A stretch of DNA of 30,538 nucleotides from Guillardia theta CCMP2712 (lineage: Eukaryota > Cryptophyceae > Pyrenomonadales > Geminigeraceae). A program made the position numbers and the translations under genes. The stretch covers positions 43,769 through 74,306 of the forward strand of contig NW_005434454.1 of assembly GCF_000315625.1 (NCBI RefSeq). The letters are read 5' to 3'. Of this stretch, positions 1 to 10,364 are shown piece by piece. Position 1 is the stretch's first letter. Each line of letters begins with the position of its first letter. The notes beneath the pieces were generated by a model that had not been told where the DNA came from, did not search any database, and saw only the letters and a list, made by a program, of their open reading frames with translations.

Positions 1-59
1 TCCTCCTCCTCCATCATGATCATCATCAGCACCACCAACACCAACACCAACACCGATAC

Positions 60-75
60 CAACACCACCACCACC

Positions 76-172
<97 letters not shown>
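60..172. repeat. Compound trinucleotide microsatellite (CAC)n-(CAT)n-(CAG)n
   Basis: Three abutting trinucleotide tracts are visible: CAC at about 64-90, CAT (ATC) at about 90-138 and CAG at about 137-171. Each passes into the next by one base change, as expected when interruptions in a microsatellite expand. The tract can be read without stops, giving poly-T, poly-I and poly-S, but nothing around it supports a gene. Confidence 0.9.
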
Positions 173-173
<1 letters not shown>

Positions 174-640
174 TCCATCCTCTCCTTTTGCTCATCCCTT
201 CCGTCAGACGGGAAGTTCATATTCAAGATATCCAGTTCAGCTCAAACTTCATCGACCTTGACCAGAGACTTTCGCTCTCAGAAAGGTGACGAAAGGACTT
301 GTGATAACTATCATAACGATTAAAAGATCAAGTTGCAGGTATTGGAGATCGTTTGATTGGATGGAGGGAACGACTTCTTGCTCTCCGGAACTGAGTGATC
401 CCCTTGAAGTTCCGATGGCAGTGAGTGTTTTTTGTTGATGAGATTGTTCGATGATGTCGTATGAATGATATGGTATGAGTGCAATGTACTTTCATATGAA
501 TGATTGTATGTAATGACTACTATCATACTAATATGCGATGTTGCTAGATGTCACTGTGATATTTAAGTTGCATCTGCTTGTAAATGAACATGTCGAACAG
601 CTGATTTACTCTGCTGCAGCAAATCGCATCCTCGTCAACC
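174..640. other. Non-repetitive sequence, no gene recognised
   Basis: Moderately AT-rich sequence between the first microsatellite and the hexamer arrays. Short open frames exist on both strands, but none resembles a known protein or shows a convincing exon with flanking splice sites. Confidence 0.5.
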
Positions 641-771
641 TCGAAAGAGAATGTCATTTCTCTCCTTCATGAACACACTGCGAGTGAGAGGAGGAACCGG
701 GAAGGAGCAAGAGCTGGCGCGCTCAGGATCAGACCATGGCATGAAGAGGAGAAGCAGGAACAGGGCCGCGG

Positions 772-772
<1 letters not shown>

Positions 773-851
<79 letters not shown>
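773..851 (+). repeat. Hexanucleotide array 1, GAGCAG
   Basis: About 13 nearly perfect copies of GAGCAG (equally GGAGCA). The unit contains no stop codon in any of the six frames, so every frame stays open through it. It is the first of several arrays of the same unit between 0.7 and 2.9 kb. Confidence 0.95.
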
Positions 852-852
<1 letters not shown>

Positions 853-1044
853 TAGGCTGCGGCGGAAGTATCGCCAACAGGATCTGAGGGACGGGGAGGA
901 GGAGGAACAGGTGGAGCGGCCGGAAGCAGAGGAGACGGCTCGTTGCTGGTTGAGGATACATGGACAGAGTGAAGACAGACTTGGGCAAGAGCCCTTCTGC
1001 TCGGCGAAATGGAAGCGGCAGCAACGGGGATGGGAGGAGGAGGA

Positions 1045-1147
1045 GCACCAGCACCAGCACCAGCACCAGCACCAGCACCAGCACCAGCACCAGCACCAGC
1101 ACCAGCACCAGCACCAGCACCAGCACCAGCACCAGCACCAGCACCAG
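1045..1147 (+). repeat. Hexanucleotide array 2, CACCAG
   Basis: About 17 almost perfect copies of CACCAG. The unit differs from GAGCAG at two positions and has the same length and the same CAG core, so it is probably a locally homogenised variant. It reads as His-Gln, Ser-Thr or Pro-Ala repeats on this strand depending on frame. Confidence 0.95.
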
Positions 1148-1277
1148 CTCTCAGGCAGCAGGAAGGGCGAGGATGCAATGTTTGTCGGCAATGAGAAGCT
1201 GAGGAGGAGGAGTGAGAGATCCGGAAAGGAGGAGGAGGAGAATGCTGTCGTGAACACAAAGATGCAAGATTCAAGTG

Positions 1278-1314
1278 GGGAGCAGGAGCAGCAGGAGCAG
1301 GAGCAGGAGCAGGA

Positions 1315-1377
<63 letters not shown>

Positions 1378-1398
1378 AGAGCAGGAGCAGGAGGAGCA
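1278..1398 (+). repeat. Hexanucleotide array 3, GAGCAG
   Basis: About 19-20 copies of GAGCAG with a few single-base variants (GAACAG, GAGCAA, GAGGAG). Same unit and strand as arrays 1 and 4. Confidence 0.95.
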
Positions 1399-1854
1399 GG
1401 ATGTTTCGAACATCATGCATTCTGGACGAGGGTGGTCCCAACAACAGAATTCTACAAATCTTTCCACGGGAGGAGGGAGAGGATGGGACGAAAGTCGGTG
1501 GCAAAGAAATCGCGGCGGAGAAAGCGGGGATGGAGCAGGAGCAGGAGCAGGAGCAGGGCAACGGAACGGAGGAGCAGAGCGACTGAGAGGCAGAAGGAAT
1601 GAAGGCGGGGGAACACAGGGAGGAGTAGACAGGAAGGGGGGGAAAGAAGGACCCGCAGGACCCGGAGGCAGGAAAGGGAGGACGGAGGAGGAGGATGAAG
1701 GAGCAGGAGGGGCAGAGGAGGCAGGACAGGAAGCAGCAAGTTGTGGAGTAGGAGCTGGAGGATGGGGCGTACAAGAAGAAGAAATGAGGAATGGTCTGAC
1801 AGGAAGCAGGTTGAAGAGAGGAGGCGGACAAGATTTGTATCTGGAAAGTTGTGA

Positions 1855-1974
<120 letters not shown>

Positions 1975-2749
1975 AAATGAATATCGAGGAAAAGAAGGAG
2001 CAGAAGCAGGGCCGGGAGGAAGAACAGGAGGAGCCGGAGCCGGAGCAAGAGCTGGAACGGGTGCGGGTGCGGGACCGGGAGCAAGGGCGGGAGCGGCAGC
2101 GGGAGTTGGAGCTGGAGATGATACAGGCGGGAGAAGGAGGGCAGTGGTGATGTGTATGGACTGCGGCGGAGAATTTCGATTTGCAAGAAGTTGGAAGGAG
2201 TGGGAGAAAATCAGATGTATATTCTGCTCGGAGATGATGAAAGACAGGGAGGAAGTGGACGAGGAGGAGTGTTTGAATGCAAAGAGCGGCTGGTATGTAC
2301 CAGGACAAGGACGTCATGAAAATGAAAGTGGAGAGCAGCAGAAGCAGCAGCAGCAGCAGCAGCAACTCCAACAAATTCAGCAAGGCGCAGGAAAGGGAGG
2401 AATTGGTTTACAGCAACAGCATTGTTCGATTGTATCTTCGACGTTTGCGGATTGCAAACAAGAAGAAATTGAGGGAGAGAGAGAAGGAAGGGGGAACGAG
2501 GAGGAGACCATGTTGGGCAATGGAGCTGAGTTGAAGAAGGGGAAGGAGGAGGAGGAGGAGCAGCAGCAGCAGCAGCAGCAGCACAACCACCACCACCAAC
2601 AACAACAACGGGAGCAGCAGGAGAAGGCAAGTGGTAACGTGAAGGAAAGGGACTGGGGACTGGAGCAGCAGGCCGTACAGGAGGAGGAAGTGAGAGGTCG
2701 AATTCTTCTGCAAGCTGGACTACCTTGTCGGTCGAATCCAACAGAGCAG

Positions 2750-2786
2750 GAGGAGCACCAGCACCAGCACCAGCTGGAGTTAGAGG

Positions 2787-2840
<54 letters not shown>

Positions 2841-2841
2841 T
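2750..2841 (+). repeat. Hexanucleotide array 5, mixed CACCAG / GAGCAG
   Basis: A short CACCAG run (about 2756-2773) is followed after an imperfect link by about eight GAGCAG copies. Both unit types occurring side by side supports the view that they are variants of one repeat family. Short CAG-type runs also occur at about 2338-2363 and 2560-2582. Confidence 0.9.
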
Positions 2842-3004
2842 AGAAGAGCAGAGCTTTCCGCATCCAGGGCAAGAGACGACTTTCGTCCTCTTCTCCGTTG
2901 CAGGTGTACAAACCCTCGCTCCCCCCTCACTTCGCACCACCACCACCTCTCTCCTCCCTACTAAATCCTCTACGTTCCGAAGTTCTTTCTCCCTCCTTCT
3001 ATCT

Positions 3005-3136
3005 CCTCCTCACTCCTCCTCCTCTCTCCTCTCTCCTCTCTCCTCTCTCCTCTCTTCTCTCTCCTCTCTCCTCTCTCCTCTCTCCTCTCTCCTCTCTCCT
3101 CTCTCCTCTCTCCTCTCTCCTCTCTCCTCCTCCTCT
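3005..3136. repeat. CTCTCCT polypyrimidine tandem repeat
   Basis: Tandem copies of a 7-nt pyrimidine unit (CTCTCCT), about 15 or more, within a larger pyrimidine-only stretch from about 2930. Such mirror-symmetric homopyrimidine tracts can form triplex (H-DNA). This is where the purine-rich plus strand of the preceding 2 kb has switched to pyrimidine-rich. Confidence 0.85.
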
Positions 3137-3329
3137 CCCTCACTCTGCTCTTCAGACTGGATTCGTCAGCCCAAGTTTTCTCTCCCCGACTTGTCTCTCA
3201 GCAAGGGAGTTGTCACTGCCGTCAGGTCCCGCATCCTTCGACGTCAGCTCGGCCACCCGGCTCTAGAGCCTCTGAGCCACCCAGCTAGCAACTAGACTGA
3301 GTGCAGGGCTCCGCCTGGTCGCTGGATTA

Positions 3330-3711
3330 GGCCCGTTTCCCGCCGGCTCCCAGATTCCAGATTCCAGATTTTTTCATACAAATATAAGTCAATTTCTTTT
3401 TTTCTCCTCCAAATGTTTTGGAGAACTCAACTATAAGTCATTTTAATTTGAGAATGAAACGATGCGGTTGACTTTCCCAGATTTTGCTTTTCGAATGGGC
3501 AGGCACTATATGGAAATATACTATTAGCTCAATCGAGAAAAATTGTTAGAAGGTAGGGAGGGTACGCTTGGAGCATCAAATATGAACAGGCAGGGGACCC
3601 CACCCCCTCTCAGTATGTATTGAAAGCACCGGTGAATATTTCGGGGTAAATTTCAAATCACTTTGAATAAAGTCAAAAATCTGGAATCTGGGAGCCGGCG
3701 GGAAACGGGCC
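3330..3711. mobile_element. MITE, Tourist / PIF-Harbinger-like, 382 bp
   Basis: The left end (from 3330, starting GGCCCGTTTCCCGCC) and the right end (to 3711) are perfect inverted repeats over 34 bp. The resemblance continues after an extra copy of the 7-bp unit CCAGATT on the left (three copies versus two). Immediately outside lie identical TTA trinucleotides at 3327-3329 and 3712-3714, a target-site duplication. A 3-bp TWA duplication with TIRs beginning GGCC or GGGC is the classic signature of the PIF/Harbinger superfamily and its Tourist-like MITEs. The AT-rich interior has no transposase-like frame, so the element is non-autonomous. What is seen: TIRs and TSD. What is inferred: superfamily. 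Confidence 0.85.
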
Positions 3712-3714
3712 TTA

Positions 3715-4115
3715 CTGTAACCGTCACACGTTTTATTCCACTGGGCAGTTCGGGGCCCGGGGCCCGGCCGCTGAGCAGTGAACATCCCGCAGGCCCGGGA
3801 TGGTGGTCAGACTTTTTTCACTCGCCCCCCCGGGCCAGCGGCGCAGCGGCACCGTCAGTCCGACTGTCATCACATCCTCGCATGCCACTGTGACTCCGCT
3901 CCGACTCCGAGGCGTGCCGGCCTACGGTGGCCCCGGTGACAGGGGAAGGCTCGGAGGCTCACTGGCCCGGGCCCCCCGATGATGCCAGGGCGAGGTCCCT
4001 CGGACTCCGATGATCGGACGGTGGCCCGGCCCGGCGGGCCCTGACAGGGCCCGTCCCGGAGTCAGGCCCGGGCGCCGGCGGGGGGACCGACGGTTCAGTA
4101 GTGACTTCACGATGG
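3715..4115. other. GC-rich island with GGGCCCGG palindromes
   Basis: About 400 bp of very GC-rich DNA packed with GGGCCCGG/CCGGGCCC-type palindromes and with GACTCCG, GTGACA and CACTG words. No convincing coding frame is seen. Similar islands occur at about 20390-20660 and 24895-25300 and share words such as GGCCCGGGCGCC and CCCCGGTGACA with this one. Confidence 0.6.
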
Positions 4116-5138
4116 TGTAACGGAAGTGTAACGAAACGATTGGAAAGATCTAGATGACTGGTCGAAATGCAGGACGAGGTGCGGAGGGAGAGGAGGGGAG
4201 GGGCAAGGGCAGGGCAGGGGGAGGGAGAGGAGGGAGAGGAGGAGGGAGGAGGAGGAGGTGGTGGTGGTGGTGGAGAGAGAACAAGGTTTTGCATCAATCA
4301 ATTCCATATCAACACACCATACAGACGATGAGGACGAAATTGAGCACGAATCGACAGAAGTAGAGGAGAGGAAACTGAAGCTTGAGCGCACTATTGCCGA
4401 ACAACTCACAGAACAGAAAGATGAAGAAGCATACTTGACTTGAAAATGATTCCTTCTCACCTGACCTCTGGTGCAGAACAACAGACGATGATAAACATAA
4501 ACTTGACTTGTACATCAAGATAGGAGAGGTCAGAGTAGCACGTCAACTGGAGGTATGAGTCAGGATATCAACCTCCAACGTGCTATCTATGCTTCCCTCC
4601 AATCTGCTCCTCGCCCACCTCCAGTGAGACAACAGCCTGCTCGTTTCTCGAGCTCTTTCGGTGAAATCTCTCTCCATGTTTCTTCCCTCCCTCCTTCACT
4701 TTCTCTCTCTCTTCGTCCCTCATCTCCACTGCCTGATTTCCCTCCAAACCTGCGATCCCCGTCGTTCTTCGTCCTCCCTCCTCCCTCCTCCCTCTGTTCC
4801 CCTTCCCTCTCCCTTCTTCCTCCATCCTCTCTCCTGCACGTTAACGCTGACGCTTCTACCAACTAGTTCCCGTTGACAAGTTGGTAGGATGGATGAAGAG
4901 GCAGGGGAAGGCGAGCATGTCCTCGTTAGACTCAACGAGCAGGACGACCGGCAGGTCAGGCACCATCCTTGCGGAGACATGCAGCAGCCCTACAGTCTTC
5001 ACATGGGAGCAGTCGGAGGAGAGCGCAGTGAGCGGCCTGCTGCAGACAGTGAGGCGCGAAGATCTGTTGAGACAGACAGCGGGAAACGCGTTCTGAGAGC
5101 TAACACTTCTATCGGTCAAGACGACGAATCCTTGTAGC
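4116..5138 (+). other. Region upstream of the katanin-like gene; possible 5' exons
   Basis: A purine-rich tract lies at about 4175-4275. Two stretches look like exons. One ends at 4553 before a GTATGAG donor and reads as an acidic/basic peptide ending in RVARQLE. The other, about 4879-5092, reads as a serine/threonine-rich peptide ending in LLRQTAGNAF. Pyrimidine-rich intron-like sequence (about 4660-4840) separates them. They may be N-terminal exons of the following ATPase gene, but I could not join them to it with consistent splice phases. Confidence 0.25.
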
Positions 5139-6008
5139 ATGCTCTCCCTCAGCTTCACCCCGATGTCGAAGGTGTGGAGGCTGGAGAGGCAGGAGAATGG
5201 TGGGTGCGAGACTATCCAGGAGAGGACAGACAGGTCTATCAAGCTCTCCTCCTTCATCAGCGTCGTCCTGCAAGCTCGAGGGAACGCTCTCAGCGTCACT
5301 GGGGACGGAAAGAGCATTTTCACTGACATCCAGCTGCCTGACGGCAGCCTCCATGGGCTGGTAGGAATCGGAGCCACGCTCGCTCGCGCCTCCTTCCGGA
5401 ATTGGAAAGTCAGCAGCGCCGGTCAAGGAGGGCAGCAGGGGTCGGGTAGTTCAGAGGGGCTGAGACCGGTTCTTCCTCCTCAGGCCAAGTACACTGGAGA
5501 TGACGCGAAGTTTGTGGACATGATCGAGAGAGACATCCTCGACCGCAAGCTCAACACAAAGTGGGAGGATGTAGCAAAGCTGGACGACGCCAAGAGGATT
5601 CTGCAGGAAGCTGTCGTCCTCCCTCTCCTTATGCCGGATGTCTACACTGGGATCCGTGAACCGTGGAAGGGAGTTCTGCTCTTCGGTCCTCCAGGTAGGA
5701 TTAGGGGGGAGAGTGAGAGGGAGAATTGTTGACAGAGAAGGGAGGAGCGAAGTAGAGGAAGGAAGGAGGATAACGCATACAGTGGTTGATTGGCGTGACA
5801 GGAACTGGCAAGACTTTGTTGGCGAAGGCAGTTGCTTCCCAGGTTGGTTGGAGGAAAAGGAGGAAGAAGATATGAGGGTGAGGGTGAAGAGAGGAGGAGT
5901 GTGGGAAGGAGATGCAGGAACAGGAGGAGAAGAGTGTGAAGGAGGAGGAGGAGGGGGAGGAGGAGGAGGAGGAGGAGGAGGAGGAGGGGGTGGGTGGGGT
6001 AGGGAGGC

Positions 6009-6076
<68 letters not shown>

Positions 6077-6771
6077 TTCTTACTTGTCTTCAGGCTCAGA
6101 CGACTTTCTTCAACGTCGGGCCCTCGACCATCATCTCCAAGTACCACGGGGAGAGCGAGAAACTGGTCCGCGTGCTCTTCAACATGGCGCGGCACTACGC
6201 ACCCAGCACCATCTTCCTGGACGAGATTGACTCTATCATGTCAGCACGAGGGACCCAGTCAGAGCACGAGGCCTCGCGCAGAGTCAAGGGGGAGGTCCTG
6301 TCTCAGATGGATGGTATCAGCAGGGATCTAGCTGGGCCCGGCAAGCTCGTTATGGTTCTCTCCACCACCAACAAGCCCTGGGACCTCGACGACGCTCTGC
6401 TTCGGCGCCTTGAGAAGCGGATCTATGTGGCTCTGCCGGACCAGGAGGCTCGTAGGGATCTGTTCGCCATCAACCTTAAGTCCGTCATCGTCGACGCTGA
6501 CGTCAACCTGCCCCAGCTCGCGTCAGACTCCGAGGGCTACAGCGGGTCCGACATCTTCACAGTCTGCCGGGAGGCGTGCATGGCGCCGATGCGGCGGCTG
6601 ACGTGTCGCTTCTCACCGCAGGAGATCATGCAGATGAAGAGCAGGGGAGAGCTTGACCTTCGGGTCAGCATGGACGACTTGACTGCCGCCCTCAAGTCAA
6701 CGTCACCGTCGGTGCCTCGCAGTTGCCTCGGGGATTACGAGAAGTGGAACCGAGAGTTTGCGTCGTCGTGA
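5139..6771 (+). CDS. Katanin p60-like AAA ATPase
   Basis: Microtubule-severing AAA ATPase of the katanin p60 (KATNA1/KATNAL) family. Exons are 5139-5694, 5802-5842 and 6094-6771, phases consistent, giving a 424-residue model. The Walker A motif GPPGTGKT (residues 183-190) is split by the first intron. Further seen are the pore-loop segment SKYHGESEK, Walker B IFLDEID, the sensor region STTN, the paired arginines of LLRRLEKRI, and a Vps4-type C-terminal helix ending in EKWNREFASS. Similarity starts near residue 125; the first 120 residues are not recognised and the true start may lie in upstream exons. Family knowledge: the enzyme forms ATP-dependent hexamers on tubulin tails and acts in cilia and spindles. 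Signature residues are mixed between KATNA1 and KATNAL2, so no symbol is given. Intron 2 contains GGA and AGC microsatellites. Confidence 0.9.
5940..6072 (+). repeat. GGA and AGC microsatellites inside katanin intron 2
   Basis: A GGA-type tract (about 5940-5990) and a perfect AGC tract (about 6009-6071, about 21 copies) lie entirely inside the 251-nt intron 5843-6093. The AGC tract ends only about 22 nt before the acceptor CAG at 6091-6093. Confidence 0.9.
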
Positions 6772-7039
6772 GGGAACGAGGGAGGGAGGGAGGGAGGAGG
6801 AGGAAGCGAGGGATAGGAGAGGAGCGACGGAGGGAGAGGAGAAGGGGGGAGTAGGAGTAATAGTAGTTACTTACTTTTATTCATGCCTTGAATGCTATTG
6901 CTTCGCCTTGAGCATCAAAAAACAAAACAAAAGAAACCAGAAAAACAGAGAGGAATCGACCAGACACGACAAGACATACTCATGAAGCATGTTGTCTACA
7001 GTCAGGCAAACACCAGATACTCCATAGCACATGTTCACT
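6772..7039. other. Convergent intergenic region, katanin-like / RCC2
   Basis: The two genes end tail to tail. The first 80 bp after the katanin stop is a purine tract with GGGA repeats; the rest is AT-richer and presumably holds both 3' UTRs. No gene is seen. Confidence 0.6.
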
Positions 7040-8629
7040 TCACTTCTTCTTCTTGGCTTTCTTCGCTGCCGCTGCCCCCTTCGCTGCTCCTGCCCCTCGT
7101 TTCCCACTTGACGGCTCGTCAGCGGGAGGATCATACACAGGAAAGGAAGACTCGTCGACGTCCTTGTCCAGCAGAAAGCAAGTGTGGCCCACACCTGCAG
7201 CAACCTGTACCAACATTGTGAGAGGTCCTCCTGAACCATCTCTCCCTCCCTACCTTCTTCACTGTGAAGCCAGTCAAGCTTGAGACTATGTCGGGGTTCG
7301 CGCTCGACTTCTTGCTTCCGCCATACCCAAGTTCGCCATACTTGCTCGTCCCCCATGTGATGACATGTGGAATCGACTCGCAGCCTTCGACCCATGGTCG
7401 GCGAGGCTCCTTGTTTCCATCGCAAGAGATCGCAAAAGATTCGTTTCCAAATGACAACGAACGCACGCGCCATCCTCCCAGGTTGTGCTCAGCATGCGGG
7501 CGAACCTTCCAGACAACATCAGCAACACAAGAGAGATCATGCCTTCGTACCTGCGACTCTCCGACCTTCTTAATCTGCCCCCAAGTGTACAACTGGCCGA
7601 TGCCATCGACTGCTCCGGATGAAGCCCCGCCTGCTACGACCAAGTCCGGGTTCTTGATGGCATGGGGACCCTGGAAAAACTCGACCTGGAGAGAGGTCAT
7701 CGACGCATGGGGGAGTGTTGGTATGATACCTTGCATGGACGTTTTCGATCGTGCGGGTCGTTCAGTCCTAGACGACCATATCCGTTGTAACCCCATGCCC
7801 ACAAGGAGCCATCATCCCCTACAGCAAGCGTGTGCTTGTTCCCACAGTAAACCCGCTGGATCACTGGCGGTTCCACAATGGCACCCAAAAATTCTTTGCC
7901 TTTGCTATCAGAGAGATGCCTGTCGAGATTGTCAACATGACTAGAGATCACCATCGTCCTCGTACCACTGAGTGATCTGGGTAGGAGTAGAGACTTCGCG
8001 GAAGCCCTGACGGCCCGTAGCGATGATGAAACGACCATCCGTTCCATGGCCAAGCGCACCATACTCGGGATGTCCGAACGAAAACACTTTGCCTTCCTCA
8101 TTCACGGCAATGGAGAACTCGGCTCCCGCTCCCGCGTGAACGATCTTGCTTCCGAAGTTGACGGGCTTCGGCTTGTCTTCCACCTCAGAGGTTCTTCCAA
8201 TTCCACACTCACCAAACTTGTTCGTTCCACAGCACCAAACTTGCCCCGCATCTCCAAGGAAGATCGTGTGAGTCTTTCCGACAGCAATATTTACAACAGT
8301 CTCATTCTCCAGAGCTTTGATCAGAGTAGGCGAGCTCCTGTTGGACTTGTCTCCTTGACCCAACTGACCTGTCTCATTCCTGCCGAAGCTGTAGCAGGAC
8401 CCGTCGCTTGTGAGTGCGATACAATGAGTAGATGAGGGCCCGGTGAAGATCGAATCGAATTTCAGTTTCAAGGCTGGGGCGAAGACGGTAGGGACGTTGA
8501 GATTTTCACCTGATCTACAGGTCAAGATGAAAACCGTTGGCATCAGAACTTACCCGAAGGAGTTTCGCCCTTCTTGGGATTCCTTCCAGATTGCTCCCAC
8601 GAGGTGCAGCCAGCAAGCAAGAGAGACAT
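7040..8629 (-). CDS. RCC2: RCC2 (TD-60)-like RCC1-repeat protein
   Basis: Seven-bladed RCC1-repeat propeller of the RCC2 type. Exons, in coding order: 8629-8554, 8509-7966, 7919-7730, 7685-7551, 7505-7254 and 7204-7040, giving 453 residues; introns are 44-49 nt. Repeat landmarks include YSFGRNETGQLGQGD, FSFGHPEYGALGHGTDG (the HPEYG/CPEYG block is characteristic of RCC2), WAWGYNGYGRLG, GGWRVRSLSFG and TWGTSKYGELGYGG. The tail is lysine/alanine-rich, ending AKKAKKKK, a likely nuclear or nucleolar signal. The ATG at 8629 is the first after an in-frame TGA. Family knowledge: RCC2 acts at centromeres and in Rac1/Arf6 and integrin signalling, rather than as a Ran exchange factor. The intron at 7920-7965 was set by frame and similarity, since the frame closes without it. 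Confidence 0.92.
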
Positions 8630-8940
8630 TTCTGGCAACGAGCAACATCAAAGACGATCGGGCTAAGAGAATCGATGGCAGAATTAACCAAGTTCCCTCG
8701 TTACATCGTCTGAATGAGAGGAAAAGTTCTCAATGAATTTAGCAGTGAGATTAGAGAAACGCAACAGGGAGGAAGTAGAAGTGGAAGGGAGGGAGAGAAA
8801 GACGAACAGGCCGGGGAAAGTTGGTAGAGGAAGGTCGGAGGTGCGGAGTGCGTGTGGGAGGTAGATAGGAGGAGGGAGCAGAAGGGAGGGATGAAGAAAC
8901 AGAACTGCATTGCGCCGCAAGTTTTCCCGCCTTTCTGCTC
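8630..8940. promoter_or_regulatory. Upstream region of the RCC2 gene
   Basis: About 300 bp upstream of the minus-strand start at 8629, with a purine-rich plus-strand tract at about 8760-8895. It presumably holds the 5' UTR and promoter. No TATA box or other named element stands out. Confidence 0.35.
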
Positions 8941-9662
8941 ATACCTGAAGAGGTGGGGGTAGTTGAGGAGGATTCCACTTGTTTGTAGAGGTGGGGGTAC
9001 ATAGTTGCACAGATAAAAGGTGGGTGGTGGGTCATTTTCCTGTCCAGTACCCGGTGTTATCCGTGTGAAATAGGGATAAAGGTACCGGTCAATTGACTAT
9101 CGGCAGTGCCCGTGATTAGATGGGAGATGCAAGGGGTGTACTACCCTACCGGTGTGGAATTTCATTAGAATAGAGGGGGTAGGGGTGAATTGTCAGGGGG
9201 TAGGGGGTAAGAGATCCTCTCTGATGATGGACGCATTATAGGCCTCTAATTTTAAAGTTGGGGGTGGGGGTAGAGAAGCAACCGGTCAAATGGAGACAGG
9301 CTGGGTGGGGGTATTGGAAATACCCCCACCCAGGGGTGGGGTACTCAGATGAATAGGGAACTGACCTTGTATTATGGTCAAAGAAGGGGTAGGGGTATCT
9401 TGACACGGGGTAGTGACACCAAAGCATTGTTTAGGACAGGCTGGGTACAATGATCAGACCTGTGTGCCATGGGGGTGGTCTCAACCAGGGGTACTTAAAT
9501 ATGGGTAAGTGGGGGTACAGTATGGAGGGTTGGTGGGCGAGATGATCTTAAAATGGACCCACCCTTAGCAGCTTTTGTTGTACCCCACCTTGTCCAAGAA
9601 CATAATCTAAAGAGGAAAATACCACCATGTACCCCACCCAAATTTACCCCCTACCCCCTCTA
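8940..9662. other. G-run island A
   Basis: About 600 bp in which runs such as GGGGTAGGGG, GGGGTGGGG and GGGGGTA recur every 15-40 bp on the plus strand. The last roughly 110 bp (about 9550-9662) switch to the complementary C-rich runs (TACCCCACC, CCCCCTACCCCC). No protein-coding frame is evident. Many segments satisfy a loose G-quadruplex pattern. Words such as GTGGGTCAT and AAGAAGGGGT..GGGGTATC recur in a similar island at 29490-30538, so the two appear related. Confidence 0.7.
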
Positions 9663-9744
9663 ATTATCCACTACAATGCACTGCAGAGTTCACTTGGCGT
9701 TCTCGATGCCATGATGTACAACTGTCGCCAACGATAACGCAGCT

Positions 9745-10195
9745 CCTCCTACTCCTACTACTGCTCGTGCTCATGATCGTGCTCCTGCTCCTGCTCCAGC
9801 TCCAGCTCCAGCTCCAGCTCCAGCTGCTCCTGCTCCTACTACTGCTCGTGCTCGTGCTCGTGCTCCAGCTCCAGCTCCAGCTCCTGCTCCTCCCGCTCCC
9901 GCTCCTGCTCCTACTTCTGTTCATGCTCCAGCTCCAGCTCCTGCTCTTGCTGCTGCTCCTGCTCCTGCTCCCACTCCTGCTCCTACTACTGTTCGTGCTC
10001 CTGCTCCTGCTGCTCCAGCTCCTGCTCCAGCTGCTGCTCCAGCTGCTCTAGCTGCACCTGCTGCACCTGCTGCTCCTGCTCCTACTACTGTTCGTGCTCC
10101 TGCTGCTGCTCCTGCTCCTTCCTGCTGCTCCCACTCCTGCTCCTGCTCCTGCTCCTGCTTCTCTTTCTGCTCCTGTTCCTGCTTCTACTACTGTT

Positions 10196-10237
<42 letters not shown>

Positions 10238-10245
10238 CCTTCTCA
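9745..10245. repeat. Degenerate hexanucleotide array, GCTCCT / GCTCCA
   Basis: About 500 bp of six-base repeats of the form GCTCNN (GCTCCT, GCTCCA, GCTCGT, GCTGCT). The commonest unit is the reverse complement of the GAGCAG family at 0.8-2.8 kb, now on the opposite strand and more diverged. Long frames are open on both strands because the unit lacks stops; I do not regard any as a gene. Confidence 0.9.
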
Positions 10246-10364
10246 ACAACATGAATTTTTCGTGAGTGGCACCTCAAATGGATAGGTTGATGTTTCAGAT
10301 GAGAAGCTGTTTCTTGTGCGAGGAACTGATGCTTGGATTCTCTGCAGAAGCAACAAGAGCAGAC

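Noticed and set aside
4856-5377. A 173-codon minus-strand frame opposite the katanin 5' region
   Set aside because: It overlaps sequence that reads plausibly on the plus strand and continues into the katanin exon; no family resemblance or splice support was found on the minus strand.
9664-10051. Frames encoding Arg-Ser repeats (minus) and poly-Leu/Gln (plus), superficially an SR protein or membrane protein
   Set aside because: Both are readings of the GCTCNN hexamer array in opposite strands.
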